Of a stretch of DNA of 64,000 nucleotides, positions 48,556 through 56,413 are shown piece after piece. The position numbers and the translations under genes were made by a program. The first letter of the stretch is position 1. The number at the start of each line of letters is the position of its first letter. The DNA lies in NCBI GenBank assembly GCA_000224765.2, contig AGAU01000043.1, positions 1 to 64,000 on the forward strand, read 5' to 3'. The DNA comes from SAR324 cluster bacterium JCVI-SC AAA005. GTDB lineage: Bacteria > SAR324 > NAC60-12. A model generated the notes under the pieces. That model was not told the origin of the DNA. It did not search any database and saw only the letters and a list, made by a program, of their open reading frames with translations.

Positions 48556-48879
48556 TCAAAATGCTTGTAAGACCACATGCTCCTTTAGAATTTGCAAATG
48601 AAGCCATTCGGGTAGTTTCTCCCAGATCGAGACATCCACAGTGAAGGGCAAATCTGATTCATCAAAGATTTCTCTGATCTCCATGGAGTCCACCGAGCTA
48701 TCAGGCTTAGAAAAGATGACAAGATCCAAATCAGAAAAAGGCTTGAAGTGTCGGCGATGTACCCGAGAACCATAAGCCCATACAGTAAGCCTCGGAACTG
48801 TTTCAATAAGAATAGACTGAACTTGTGATAGTTCTTTTGGCTGGATCGCTAATTGAAAACTCAAAGCTTCTGTAGGCAA
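48556..48879 (-). CDS. MNT-type nucleotidyltransferase, intact
   Basis: 107 residues. VWAYGSRVHRRHFKPFSDLDLVIF carries the GSR-x10-DLD signature of minimal nucleotidyltransferases, followed by a third Asp in FTVDVSIWE. The start is TTG at 48879, overlapping the partner gene by 19 bases; no in-frame ATG lies near. The pair nucleotidyltransferase plus HI0074-type binding protein is often treated as a toxin-antitoxin-like or nucleotide-transfer module. This is the only one of three such pairs here with both frames intact. Confidence 0.8.
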   Translation of the reverse strand: MPTEALSFQLAIQPKELSQVQSILIETVPRLTVWAYGSRVHRRHFKPFSDLDLVIFSKPDSSVDSMEIREIFDESDLPFTVDVSIWEKLPEWLHLQILKEHVVLQAF

Positions 48880-49253
48880 GTAATTAGATCCTGAGCGTCC
48901 TGAAGAAAATTAAGAGCGCTTGATGCTACATCTTCAGCAGTGTCTTCGTTATACGTGTGGGAGGTGAGATTTCTTTTTCGCCGATACTCAAACCAATTCT
49001 CTGGATGTGTAATCAGCCGAAACTTTGTAGCTTCACGAATCAGTGCTTTGTAATCAAGTGAGGCAATCTCGCTTGGATTGGCAGCGAATTCCTGCAGCTG
49101 ACGTCGCAACATCTTGTGGCACAACTCGTAGGTATACTCAAAGCGTTGAACGACACTGTCACGGACTTCCTTGTCTTCTGGCACTGTCTTCCATCGTTCA
49201 ACTGCTATTGAAAAGCTTCGAACTGCTTTCTCAAGAGAGTTCAGTTCCAGCAT
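48861..49253 (-). CDS. HI0074-type nucleotidyltransferase-binding protein, intact
   Basis: 130 residues, almost all helical: LEKAVRSFSIAVERW, then VVQRFEYTYELCHKMLRR, LIREATKFRLI, and RKRNLTSHTYNEDTAEDV. The arrangement is that of the substrate-binding (HI0074) partner of MNT nucleotidyltransferases. The RxxxxxTxHTY segment resembles the conserved R-x4-6-H motif of HEPN-fold proteins. It is upstream of its partner with an overlap, so both are translated together. Confidence 0.8.
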   Translation of the reverse strand: MLELNSLEKAVRSFSIAVERWKTVPEDKEVRDSVVQRFEYTYELCHKMLRRQLQEFAANPSEIASLDYKALIREATKFRLITHPENWFEYRRKRNLTSHTYNEDTAEDVASSALNFLQDAQDLITCLQKL

Positions 49254-49498
49254 CAGTTAGTTCCAGTTTGGTTCAAATGTTTTGGTAGTAGTATTTTGAC
49301 TTTTTAGCTCACCGAATCTTATCTTTTAAACACCAATTAAGAATCACTCGAACAAAGACGGAATAAAAGCGCTAATACAGCGAAACAGAAGGGTAATCGT
49401 GATCTCTAAAGCATGTATTGCATGGTTCCCTCACTGAAGCCACAGAAAAATAGATCACTGCTCGTAAGTTGAATTGTATAATAGATATTATATGGATA

Positions 49499-49984
49499 TT
49501 ATTCCGAAAATAGCTCAATCTTATTAGGAAAAGCTGGCACTCGCTTGGGAGATTCCAATTCTCCGAATGGTGTGAAAAAGCGTATTTTCCCCTCTTCTGA
49601 ACAAAGCCAGAATTCTTCTGCACCGGCCTTGAAATACAACCTCCGCTTCTCGGTCATTTGTAGCTCAGTGTTGCCGGGAGACATCACTTCCACACAAATT
49701 TCTGGAGCCACTGTGGCGTACAAGGCACCGCGACTTGCCAAAGCTCGCTCGCGAGAGATCCAAACAACATCAGGAGAACGCACTCCATCTTCGGTTTCCA
49801 CTGCCAATTCGGGAGGACAATAGCCGTTTGGGAGAAAGTCTTTCAATAAGAATTGAATTCTTTCTACATAAAATGAATGTTCCATCCTGACTGCATTCAT
49901 GACAACCTCTCCAAAGCGATTCAGCTCAATTTTATAGGGTAGGTTTTGTAGAATTGGATCATCACAGACTTCTTGCCAGTTCAT
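49499..49984 (-). CDS. Uma2/DUF820-family PD-(D/E)XK nuclease-like protein, intact copy
   Basis: 161 residues: MNWQEVCDDPILQNLPYK, CPPELAVETEDG, then SPDVVWISRE and APEICVEVMSPGN, in which Asp and Glu-x-Val are the PD...ExK-like acids of the Uma2 (DUF820) fold. The C-terminal half contains EEFWLCSEEGKIRFF. The function is unknown; such proteins are predicted endonucleases and often occur in many copies per genome. Two damaged paralogues lie at 40630-41115 and 26927-27385. This one has an ATG start and no interruption. Confidence 0.8.
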   Translation of the reverse strand: MNWQEVCDDPILQNLPYKIELNRFGEVVMNAVRMEHSFYVERIQFLLKDFLPNGYCPPELAVETEDGVRSPDVVWISRERALASRGALYATVAPEICVEVMSPGNTELQMTEKRRLYFKAGAEEFWLCSEEGKIRFFTPFGELESPKRVPAFPNKIELFSE

Positions 49985-50195
49985 TATGTTCTTCTCAAAA
50001 GTTTGATAGCAGAATTTTTAAGGGATTCTTTCTAAGAGCTTTTCATACTTATATGCACTTACCTATACTAGCCCAATCAAGAGTAAAATGAAATTGTAGA
50101 CTATCTTAAGCAAAAGAAAGATTCTTTCGATCTGCTCTCAAAGAGTTGCATTGTTGGTCTAAAATTTATGGTCTTGAGAAGAAAATAGAATATGG

Positions 50196-50534
50196 CTAAA
50201 TAGAATTGGTACTTGTTATTTTTTCTGAGAAAAAGCTGCGGATTTCATCGACCTCAATGACGGAGCAGGCTTCGGTATTTGAGATGTCATTTGGTAACTG
50301 CTCAGCTGCCTGAACAAGCCAGAGGCAAACTATTTTGTGATGTACCTCGGGGATTCTGCCAATGGCTCTGAGTGCCAGTCTTTCAAGGCATAGCTTTGGA
50401 GTCTGCTCTTTGAGGACTGGGGCCTTGATTCTGCAAAGTGTCTGAAATTCGTTGATAACCCTGGCCGCCATAGCGTTGACCCCCTCGATTCTTACAGGAA
50501 GAGGATGTAGTCTGAGTGAGCTCAGTGAGGACAT
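50196..50534 (-). pseudogene. IS1-like transposase remnant
   Basis: A 112-codon frame whose middle reads LCLERLALRAIGRIPEV, HHKIVCLWLVQAAEQLP, and EVDEIRSFF. This is the pattern of the helix-turn-helix and first catalytic Asp region of IS1-family transposases (E/V-D-E-x-W/R-S-F). The rest of the DDE domain is missing: the frame ends 11 residues later. No terminal repeats are visible. I regard it as a truncated mobile-element gene. Confidence 0.5.
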
Positions 50535-50729
50535 TGCATTGTTGATTCTGCAAATCTCAGAAATTACTTCATTTGTCCAAACTATATAATTGTGCCAAGC
50601 TCTGTCCTGTTCCCTCCTTGTTCATAATTTTCCTCAGTATTTGGTGCTGTAGATTCTGTGTCTCAGAAATATTTCTAAAAACACTTGTGAATCTAAAACT
50701 GAGAAGCAAATTATCACCTTTTGCACATT

Positions 50730-51281
50730 TCAACCAAATAATTCACTTTCTTTTAAGGGCATCCCAATGAGGTCTTTTGGAGAAAGTTGAGGATTTATAT
50801 GCGGCCACTCAATCGACAAATCTGAATCATTCCAAAGCAAAGTCCGTTCATGTTCTGGATACCAGTAATCCGTGGTCTTGTAGAGGAATTCTGTGGTTTC
50901 ACTTAGGACAAGAAACCCATGTGCAAAACCAGGAGGAATCCAAAGTTGGTGATGATTTACAGAATTCAGTAGTGCAGATGTGTGCTGACCAAAAGAAGGG
51001 GAGGAACGTCGGAGATCTACTACGACGTCAAAGATCTCCCCCTGTGTCACTCTAACGATTTTCCCTTGGGGGTGCTTGATCTGATAGTGCAAACCTCTAA
51101 GGACACCTTTTTGAGAGCAACTGTGGTTGTCTTGCACAAAATTCACGGATTTCCCAATCGCTTCCTCAAAATCTCGCTTATTAAAACTCTCTAGAAAATG
51201 GCCCCGCTTATCAACGAAAACCTTTGGTTCAAGCAGTAGGACATCAACTAAGTTCGTAGGAGTCACCCGCTCATATGGCAT
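50730..51281 (-). CDS. rmlC: dTDP-4-dehydrorhamnose 3,5-epimerase
   Basis: 183 residues from the ATG at 51281 ([19 protein letters not shown]); a longer frame only overlaps rmlA. RmlC hallmarks: [13 protein letters not shown], the catalytic His in [15 protein letters not shown], and [15 protein letters not shown]. It epimerises C3 and C5 of dTDP-4-keto-6-deoxyglucose on the way to dTDP-L-rhamnose. It overlaps rmlA by 11 bases. rmlB and rmlD are not in this window. Confidence 0.93.
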   Translation of the reverse strand: MPYERVTPTNLVDVLLLEPKVFVDKRGHFLESFNKRDFEEAIGKSVNFVQDNHSCSQKGVLRGLHYQIKHPQGKIVRVTQGEIFDVVVDLRRSSPSFGQHTSALLNSVNHHQLWIPPGFAHGFLVLSETTEFLYKTTDYWYPEHERTLLWNDSDLSIEWPHINPQLSPKDLIGMPLKESELFG

Positions 51282-52164
51282 TCGCTGACTCCTCAAACAA
51301 TCGAAGCAGGTACTGTCCATATGCGTTTTTCAACAAGGGTTCTGCAAGTTGTTGGACTTTCTCTGCGGTAATCCAGCCCTTGCGATAAGCGATCTCTTCT
51401 GGGCAGGCTAACATCAAGCCCTGTCGCTTCTGCAGCATAGCGACGAATCCAGCGGCTTCCAACAGACTGTCCTGAGTACCTGTATCTAGCCAAGCGAAGC
51501 CGCGCCCCATCAGTTCTACTTGGAGTTTCCCTTGATCAAGATAAAGCCGGTTCAAATCTGTGATTTCCAATTCTCCGCGGGCTGAAGGTTGAAGCTCTGC
51601 TGCAAAATCGCACACTTGGCCATCATAGAAGTATAATCCAGTTACTGCATAGTGACTGCGCGGTATCTTAGGCTTCTCCTCCAAGCTTATGACTTGCTTT
51701 TCTTCATTAAATTCAACAACTCCATAGCGTTCAGGATCTTGGACTTGGTAGGCAAAGATCGTTGCACCGAATGCTTGAGCATAAGCACTTTGGAGTTGTT
51801 TGACCAGATTATGTCCATGAAACAGATTATCACCAAGAATCAATGCACTAGGATGCCCATTGATAAAGGATTCCCCCAAAAGAAACGCCTGAGCTAGTCC
51901 ATCTGGTGAGGGCTGAACGGTATATTGAATGGAGATTCCCCATTGGGAACCATCTCCAAGCAATTCTTGAAACAAGTGCGTATGTTGCGGGGTAGAAATA
52001 AGCAATATTTCTCTGATTCCAGTGAGCATCAATGTGCTCAACGGATAATAGATCATTGGTTTATCGTAAACTGGCAGCAGTTGTTTGGAGACAACTTGAG
52101 TCATAGGATAAAGCCTGGTCCCGCTTCCTCCGGAAAGGATTAGGCCCTTTCTGCCACTTTTCAT
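51271..52164 (-). CDS. rmlA: Glucose-1-phosphate thymidylyltransferase
   Basis: 297 residues. The N-terminus [17 protein letters not shown] is canonical, with the catalytic [23 protein letters not shown] and [14 protein letters not shown] later. Length and block order are normal. It activates glucose 1-phosphate with dTTP for rhamnose and related deoxysugars. It is followed by rmlC, so both are on one transcript. Confidence 0.95.
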   Translation of the reverse strand: MKSGRKGLILSGGSGTRLYPMTQVVSKQLLPVYDKPMIYYPLSTLMLTGIREILLISTPQHTHLFQELLGDGSQWGISIQYTVQPSPDGLAQAFLLGESFINGHPSALILGDNLFHGHNLVKQLQSAYAQAFGATIFAYQVQDPERYGVVEFNEEKQVISLEEKPKIPRSHYAVTGLYFYDGQVCDFAAELQPSARGELEITDLNRLYLDQGKLQVELMGRGFAWLDTGTQDSLLEAAGFVAMLQKRQGLMLACPEEIAYRKGWITAEKVQQLAEPLLKNAYGQYLLRLFEESANAI

Positions 52165-52237
52165 GGTGAATTTCGCTTTGAATTAAAGAAACAGATGTAG
52201 CGAGTCGGCACTCACAATGCCATTTTCTACCAGCGAA

Positions 52238-52255
52238 CCCCAGCTAAGGCTGGGG
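52238..52255 (-). other. Perfect 7-bp hairpin at the end of the PBP gene
   Basis: CCCCAGC-CTTA-GCTGGGG as read on the minus strand, overlapping the PBP stop codon. It is not followed by a T run, so it is not a standard intrinsic terminator, though it could stabilise the 3' end or slow polymerase between the PBP gene and rmlA. Confidence 0.35.
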
Positions 52256-54337
52256 AATGCGGTTATTGCGGGAGGTATCCCAGTTTGAAATAGGGATCTC
52301 TCGGAGTCCATCCTCTATCGAGGGTTCGCCAACCAAGAGGGGATCATTCATGCGATATGGATACAGATCCACATCCGGACAAGTACTGTCTGCCAGATCG
52401 CCGTTGATCGTACAGGTTGGTAGCAAAACGTGTTCTGGATCATCTGGAGGTCTAAAGTTCTCAAATTTTTTCCAGGCAGTTTCCATGTAATCTTGCCACA
52501 AACGTGCTGGGACACTTCCACCTGTAACCTTCAACATGGGTCGATTATCATCGTACCCAATCCAGACCCCTGTGACGAGTCCTGGAATAAAACCTACAAA
52601 CCAAGCGTCTCTGTATTCAGAAGTTGTTCCCGTTTTTCCACCAATATCACTTGGAGATCCAGACCAATTTGCGTTGCGCCCCGTTCCATAAAGAACAACA
52701 CCATTGAGCATGCTTCGCATTTGAAACGCCGTCCAATCATTCATTACCTGAGTAGACGCGGGGGTTGGTCTTTTATAGAGCACACGACCCTCATTGTCTT
52801 CAATTTTTGTTATGAAACTAGGTCTCCAGAAACGCCCCTCATCCAGAAATGGCTGATAGGCAGCAACGAGTTGCAAGAGACTAGTTTCGGAGCAACCCAA
52901 AGCTGCACAAAGCCCAACTGTTGAATTGATCTCAATCTGTAGTTTTTCAGCAAATTCTTTAAAATTCTTGTGATCGGTACGCTGAAGAACCTGCACTGCA
53001 ACGGTGTTGATGGACATTTCCAATGCTTTGGCCAAAGTCATCGTATCTGCTGCATAAAGAACTCCGGTAGAACCTATGAGTTCCCGTTCCAAGCCGAATT
53101 TCCCATCATAATTACCTGGAGCATACAGGTTCATGAATCCTTCTTCATCTTCCCACTCTAAACTCAATGGTTCATCCCGCCAGACGGATGCTGGACTCAA
53201 CCCATCCTCTAAGGCTAGTGCGTAAACTAATGGTTTGATCGCTGAGCCAGGCTGACGCTCAGCTTGAACTGCTCGATTAAACTGAGATTTGCGAAAATCT
53301 CTTCCTCCTACCAAGGCTCTGACCTCTCCACTCGTAGGATCAATACTGAGCAAGGCTACCTGTTCCTTGCGCTTCTGAGAAAAACTATTAGCTACTGTCG
53401 ATTCTGCTTGTCGCTGTAATTCTGAATCCAGCGTCGTGTAGACTCGATAGCCACCTCCGTATACAAATGGCAACTGATGAGTGTTCTGCATCTCCGAGAC
53501 GACTTGTTGTGCAAAATAGGCCCCGCTTCCCTGGGATTTGGGTAGACGAACACTAAGAGGTTCTCGCCGAGCTTCTTCAATCTGTTCACCAGGCAGCCAG
53601 TTCAAGCGCTCCAACTGCCGCAATACCTGTAGTTGGCGGTCACGCGCAGATTCCAACCATTCAGATGGATAGAACTCTCCTTCGGCAGAAGCATTGGTAG
53701 GAATTTTCAGATAAAATTCAGGACGACGAATGATCCCTGCCAATAATGAAGATTCAGAAAGCGTCAGTTCTGAAGATGACTTGTCGAAATAAACTTGGGA
53801 GGCCTGCTCCACTCCATAATTTCCATGTCCTAAGTAGATCGTATTCAAATAATTTTCAAGAATTTGAGCTTTTGTGAGTCTTTGCTCCAAAGCAAGTGCT
53901 AGCAAAGCCTCACGAACTTTTCTTTCCAAGGTTTTTTCGGGGGTCAGTAGCATCAATTTGATCATTTGCTGCGTCAAGGTACTTGCCCCCTGTCTGTAGT
54001 CACCACTCCGCAAATTGACCCAAAGTGCACCTAAAATGCGGATTGGATCGATTCCAAGATGTTGAAAAAAACGAGAGTCTTCAGCTGCAAGAATACTTAA
54101 TCGAAGGACGTGCGCAGGATGGCTACCTGACACCTGAATTCGATTTTCAAGACCGCGAAGAGTATTGAAGGGAACACCGTTTCGATCATACAAAACGGTG
54201 TTAGACGGAGAGCGGGCGATGGCAGTTTCAAACTCGGCTACAGACCCCTTGGCCATAGGGACCAAGATCGTGTATACCCCACTTAATGCGCCAAGGGGTA
54301 ATCCGATTAACAGAATTCCCCAGAACAACCATCGCAT
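52244..54337 (-). CDS. mrcA: Class A penicillin-binding protein (PBP1A-like)
   Basis: 697 residues with an N-terminal membrane anchor (residues 4-27). Glycosyltransferase domain: EDSRFFQHLGID with Glu86, then GASTLTQQMIK. Transpeptidase domain: SxxK at Ser365 (GSAIKP), SxN at Ser442 (MSINTV), and KTG at 568-570 (GGKTGTTSE). It polymerises and cross-links peptidoglycan on the outer face of the inner membrane. It is a little shorter than E. coli PBP1A, with no large OB insert evident. The gene order PBP-BI-1 is a housekeeping context. Confidence 0.93.
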   Translation of the reverse strand: MRWLFWGILLIGLPLGALSGVYTILVPMAKGSVAEFETAIARSPSNTVLYDRNGVPFNTLRGLENRIQVSGSHPAHVLRLSILAAEDSRFFQHLGIDPIRILGALWVNLRSGDYRQGASTLTQQMIKLMLLTPEKTLERKVREALLALALEQRLTKAQILENYLNTIYLGHGNYGVEQASQVYFDKSSSELTLSESSLLAGIIRRPEFYLKIPTNASAEGEFYPSEWLESARDRQLQVLRQLERLNWLPGEQIEEARREPLSVRLPKSQGSGAYFAQQVVSEMQNTHQLPFVYGGGYRVYTTLDSELQRQAESTVANSFSQKRKEQVALLSIDPTSGEVRALVGGRDFRKSQFNRAVQAERQPGSAIKPLVYALALEDGLSPASVWRDEPLSLEWEDEEGFMNLYAPGNYDGKFGLERELIGSTGVLYAADTMTLAKALEMSINTVAVQVLQRTDHKNFKEFAEKLQIEINSTVGLCAALGCSETSLLQLVAAYQPFLDEGRFWRPSFITKIEDNEGRVLYKRPTPASTQVMNDWTAFQMRSMLNGVVLYGTGRNANWSGSPSDIGGKTGTTSEYRDAWFVGFIPGLVTGVWIGYDDNRPMLKVTGGSVPARLWQDYMETAWKKFENFRPPDDPEHVLLPTCTINGDLADSTCPDVDLYPYRMNDPLLVGEPSIEDGLREIPISNWDTSRNNRIPQP

Positions 54338-54346
54338 GCAATTCTG

Positions 54347-55030
54347 TTAGTCTCTGGAAAGTCCCAGAATGCTCAATAGGGCAGTGAAGAGGTTCAAGAT
54401 GTCCAGGTAGAGAGCCAACGTTGCAGAGATGTACTCGTCAGTCGCGTAGTTCCGCATGATGTTTGAAGTGTCGTACAAGATAAATCCGCTGAAAAGGATC
54501 ACCCCGGCACCTGACATCATAAAGTGCATCATTGGGCTCTGGAAGAGAAACATGTTCAACAGACCACCAATCACAATCGTGATCAAGCCAACCATCAGGA
54601 ATCCAGACATGAAGCTGAAGTCCTTCTTGGAGAAAACCACATACATCGTCAAACCACCAAAGGTGATCGCAGTCAACGCAAAGGCCTGGGTTGCGATGCT
54701 CGGTCCAACAGCATAGAGCAGTGGTCCAAGGGTTAGGCCTGAAACTGTCGTGAAGCTGAACAGAGCGATCATGTTTAGCCCAGGCTTGTGACGAGCGAAC
54801 TGGGCAAAGAAAATCAGACCAATCATCAGAACGAACAATATCATTCTGTTGGAAGCAACAATCGGCAACAAGGGCCCAGTACCTAAGTATGCACCAATAG
54901 CGGCCGTTGCCATGGAGGCAGCCAACAAAGTGTATACTTTTTTGATGAACACCAACCTATCTTCGAGCGAAACAGATTCAACCGTGATCCGACCGAAACT
55001 GGCTTCCTGCGCAGTGTTGAAATTCAGCAT
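54347..55030 (-). CDS. Bax inhibitor-1 (YccA/BI-1) family membrane protein
   Basis: 227 residues with seven predicted transmembrane helices, for example MATAAIGAYLGTGPLLPIV and FIGLVLMIGLIFFAQF-like segments. The terminal region has ILYDTSNIMRNYATDEYISATLALYLDILNLF with the conserved Asp pair of BI-1 proteins, which act as pH-sensitive calcium leak channels or protease modulators such as YccA with FtsH. It ends nine bases before the PBP start codon. A candidate promoter precedes it at 55095-55123. Confidence 0.9.
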   Translation of the reverse strand: MLNFNTAQEASFGRITVESVSLEDRLVFIKKVYTLLAASMATAAIGAYLGTGPLLPIVASNRMILFVLMIGLIFFAQFARHKPGLNMIALFSFTTVSGLTLGPLLYAVGPSIATQAFALTAITFGGLTMYVVFSKKDFSFMSGFLMVGLITIVIGGLLNMFLFQSPMMHFMMSGAGVILFSGFILYDTSNIMRNYATDEYISATLALYLDILNLFTALLSILGLSRD

Positions 55031-55062
55031 CAGTTTCCTTTGTCTAAAGATTAGCGAAATAG

Positions 55063-55078
55063 CGGGAGAAAACTCCCG
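55063..55078 (-). other. Small hairpin in the BI-1 leader
   Basis: CGGGAG-TTTT-CTCCCG on the minus strand (perfect 6-bp stem), about 33 bases before the BI-1 start codon and 17 bases after the candidate -10. It may be part of the 5' untranslated region. No T run follows. A regulatory role is not established. Confidence 0.3.
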
Positions 55079-55094
55079 TTGAGATTTAACTTAA

Positions 55095-55123
55095 AATTTA
55101 ACGTATTTTCATTTGCTTGACAA
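55095..55123 (-). promoter_or_regulatory. Candidate sigma-70 promoter for the BI-1 gene
   Basis: On the minus strand TTGTCA is separated by 17 bases from TAAATT, one mismatch from the -35 consensus and two from the -10. It lies about 65 bases upstream of the BI-1 ATG with no gene in between, so it is well placed. Confidence 0.4.
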
Positions 55124-55180
55124 CCAAATCTGATCCAAATTAGCGCAAATTCATTCCAATTTTAAGATATTGTGAAGCAT

Positions 55181-55840
55181 TCAACAAAGCCAATGCAAAA
55201 AGTTGGACACTTTTGGTCCGTCAAAAAAAGCAAAGTGCTCCTGGTTTTCCTCATTCTCACGCAGCAAGAACGGCACCTGATTCTCAACAGCGGCATCATG
55301 ATCCGTCATTGAATCTCCAATCATCAGACATTTTTCAGGTTCCATTTTCATTTCTGCCAATATCTGTGCCAGTACTTCGGGCTTCGCATGGGGTGCGCCA
55401 AACACTCTGGAGAAGAGACCTTCTAAATCAATGGCTTTGAGAATATGCTCGATCTCATTCTGAGGAGTCCCAGTAACGATGATATGTTGTTGACCATGAG
55501 GATTCGAGTTCAGGAATTCGCGAGCTCCTTCAATCCAACGGCAAGCAATCACCCCCTCGATCACAGAATCTGCGTAACGCTGGCAATATTCGAAATTCTC
55601 TTCTTCACTCAGTTCCTGATCCAGCAGTGTGCGAAAGTAATGTGGAATCTTGATGTGACGGGAAACTCCACCGTGCAGTAAGTGATATTCGCGAACGTAT
55701 TTACGAACATCATCATCATAATCCTGGAAAAGTTGATCAAAAGCCGCTGTCTTCAAAGGTACTGAATCTTTGATAACACCGTCGAAATCCCAAAAAATCA
55801 GTTTGTAGGCTTCTGGAGTGAATTCCATGGTTTTGCTCAT
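55181..55840 (-). CDS. HAD-superfamily hydrolase (phosphoglycolate phosphatase-like)
   Basis: 219 residues from the ATG at 55840 (MSKTMEF; another ATG is four codons later). HAD motif I is FWDFDGVIKDS with Asp18 and Asp20, motif II is IIVTGTPQNE, and GDSMTDHDAA is motif IV. An alpha-helical cap lies between. The motifs fit a small phosphatase or beta-phosphoglucomutase-like enzyme. The substrate is unknown. It lies alone between the BI-1 gene and valS. Confidence 0.8.
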   Translation of the reverse strand: MSKTMEFTPEAYKLIFWDFDGVIKDSVPLKTAAFDQLFQDYDDDVRKYVREYHLLHGGVSRHIKIPHYFRTLLDQELSEEENFEYCQRYADSVIEGVIACRWIEGAREFLNSNPHGQQHIIVTGTPQNEIEHILKAIDLEGLFSRVFGAPHAKPEVLAQILAEMKMEPEKCLMIGDSMTDHDAAVENQVPFLLRENEENQEHFAFFDGPKVSNFLHWLC

Positions 55841-56413
55841 AGGGTTTAATAGCCAAACATCAGAACTACCGCAGCATGGCCATAGTATCATCGACTCTCA
55901 ATTGCAGATCGTTCCATTTCCAAGGTATGAACGAGTTCCAAGTCTGCTAGTTCTTTCAATAATTCTGAGAGTGTCATTGTCAATTCTGCGACAGGTGGAC
56001 CACCCATCTTGAATTCCAAATGTTTTGGAATTTAGGTCTCTAGCACAAGCATACTTCCTGAGCACAAATATTAGATAATTTTGCGATGCAGATCCTGACG
56101 GACAGACCTTGGCAAATTGACAATTTTGGGGGCAATCAGGTCCCAGGAATCCGGGGCAATAGCATGGCCACCTAGATCTTAACATTTTACTTCGTTGCAC
56201 ATTATTGTACCTTCGTCAGGCCCACTTGCGAAGAATCCACAAAGTGCAAATCGATTCTTTGCTAGGCAGCTAGAAAAACACAGTTTTTTCACTGCCCACC
56301 TGTAAGACTCAGGTTTTAGCCCTTTGGTAGTTCATTGATTATATTCGCCAGAAAATTAATGGGATCTTTTCATTACACATAATCTTCCGCAGCAAACCAC
56401 TCATCCTAGATTG
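55841..56413. other. 570 bases without an intact gene
   Basis: Between the HAD gene and valS. On the minus strand one phase reads GHAIAPDSWDLIAPKIVNLP and VRQDLHRKII, a stop, and later MGGPPVAELTMTLSELLKE up to ERSAIESR, ending near 55890. These pieces look coding-like but I cannot assign them; they may be a decayed short gene. No terminator or RNA was recognised. Confidence 0.35.

Noticed and set aside
52238..52255. Intrinsic terminator after the PBP gene
   Set aside because: The stem is perfect but no T run follows, so it was listed as a hairpin only.
55898..56200. 100-residue Cys-rich frame on the minus strand upstream of the HAD gene
   Set aside because: A different phase gives more protein-like sequence, and no family matches. 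Reported only as a gap.
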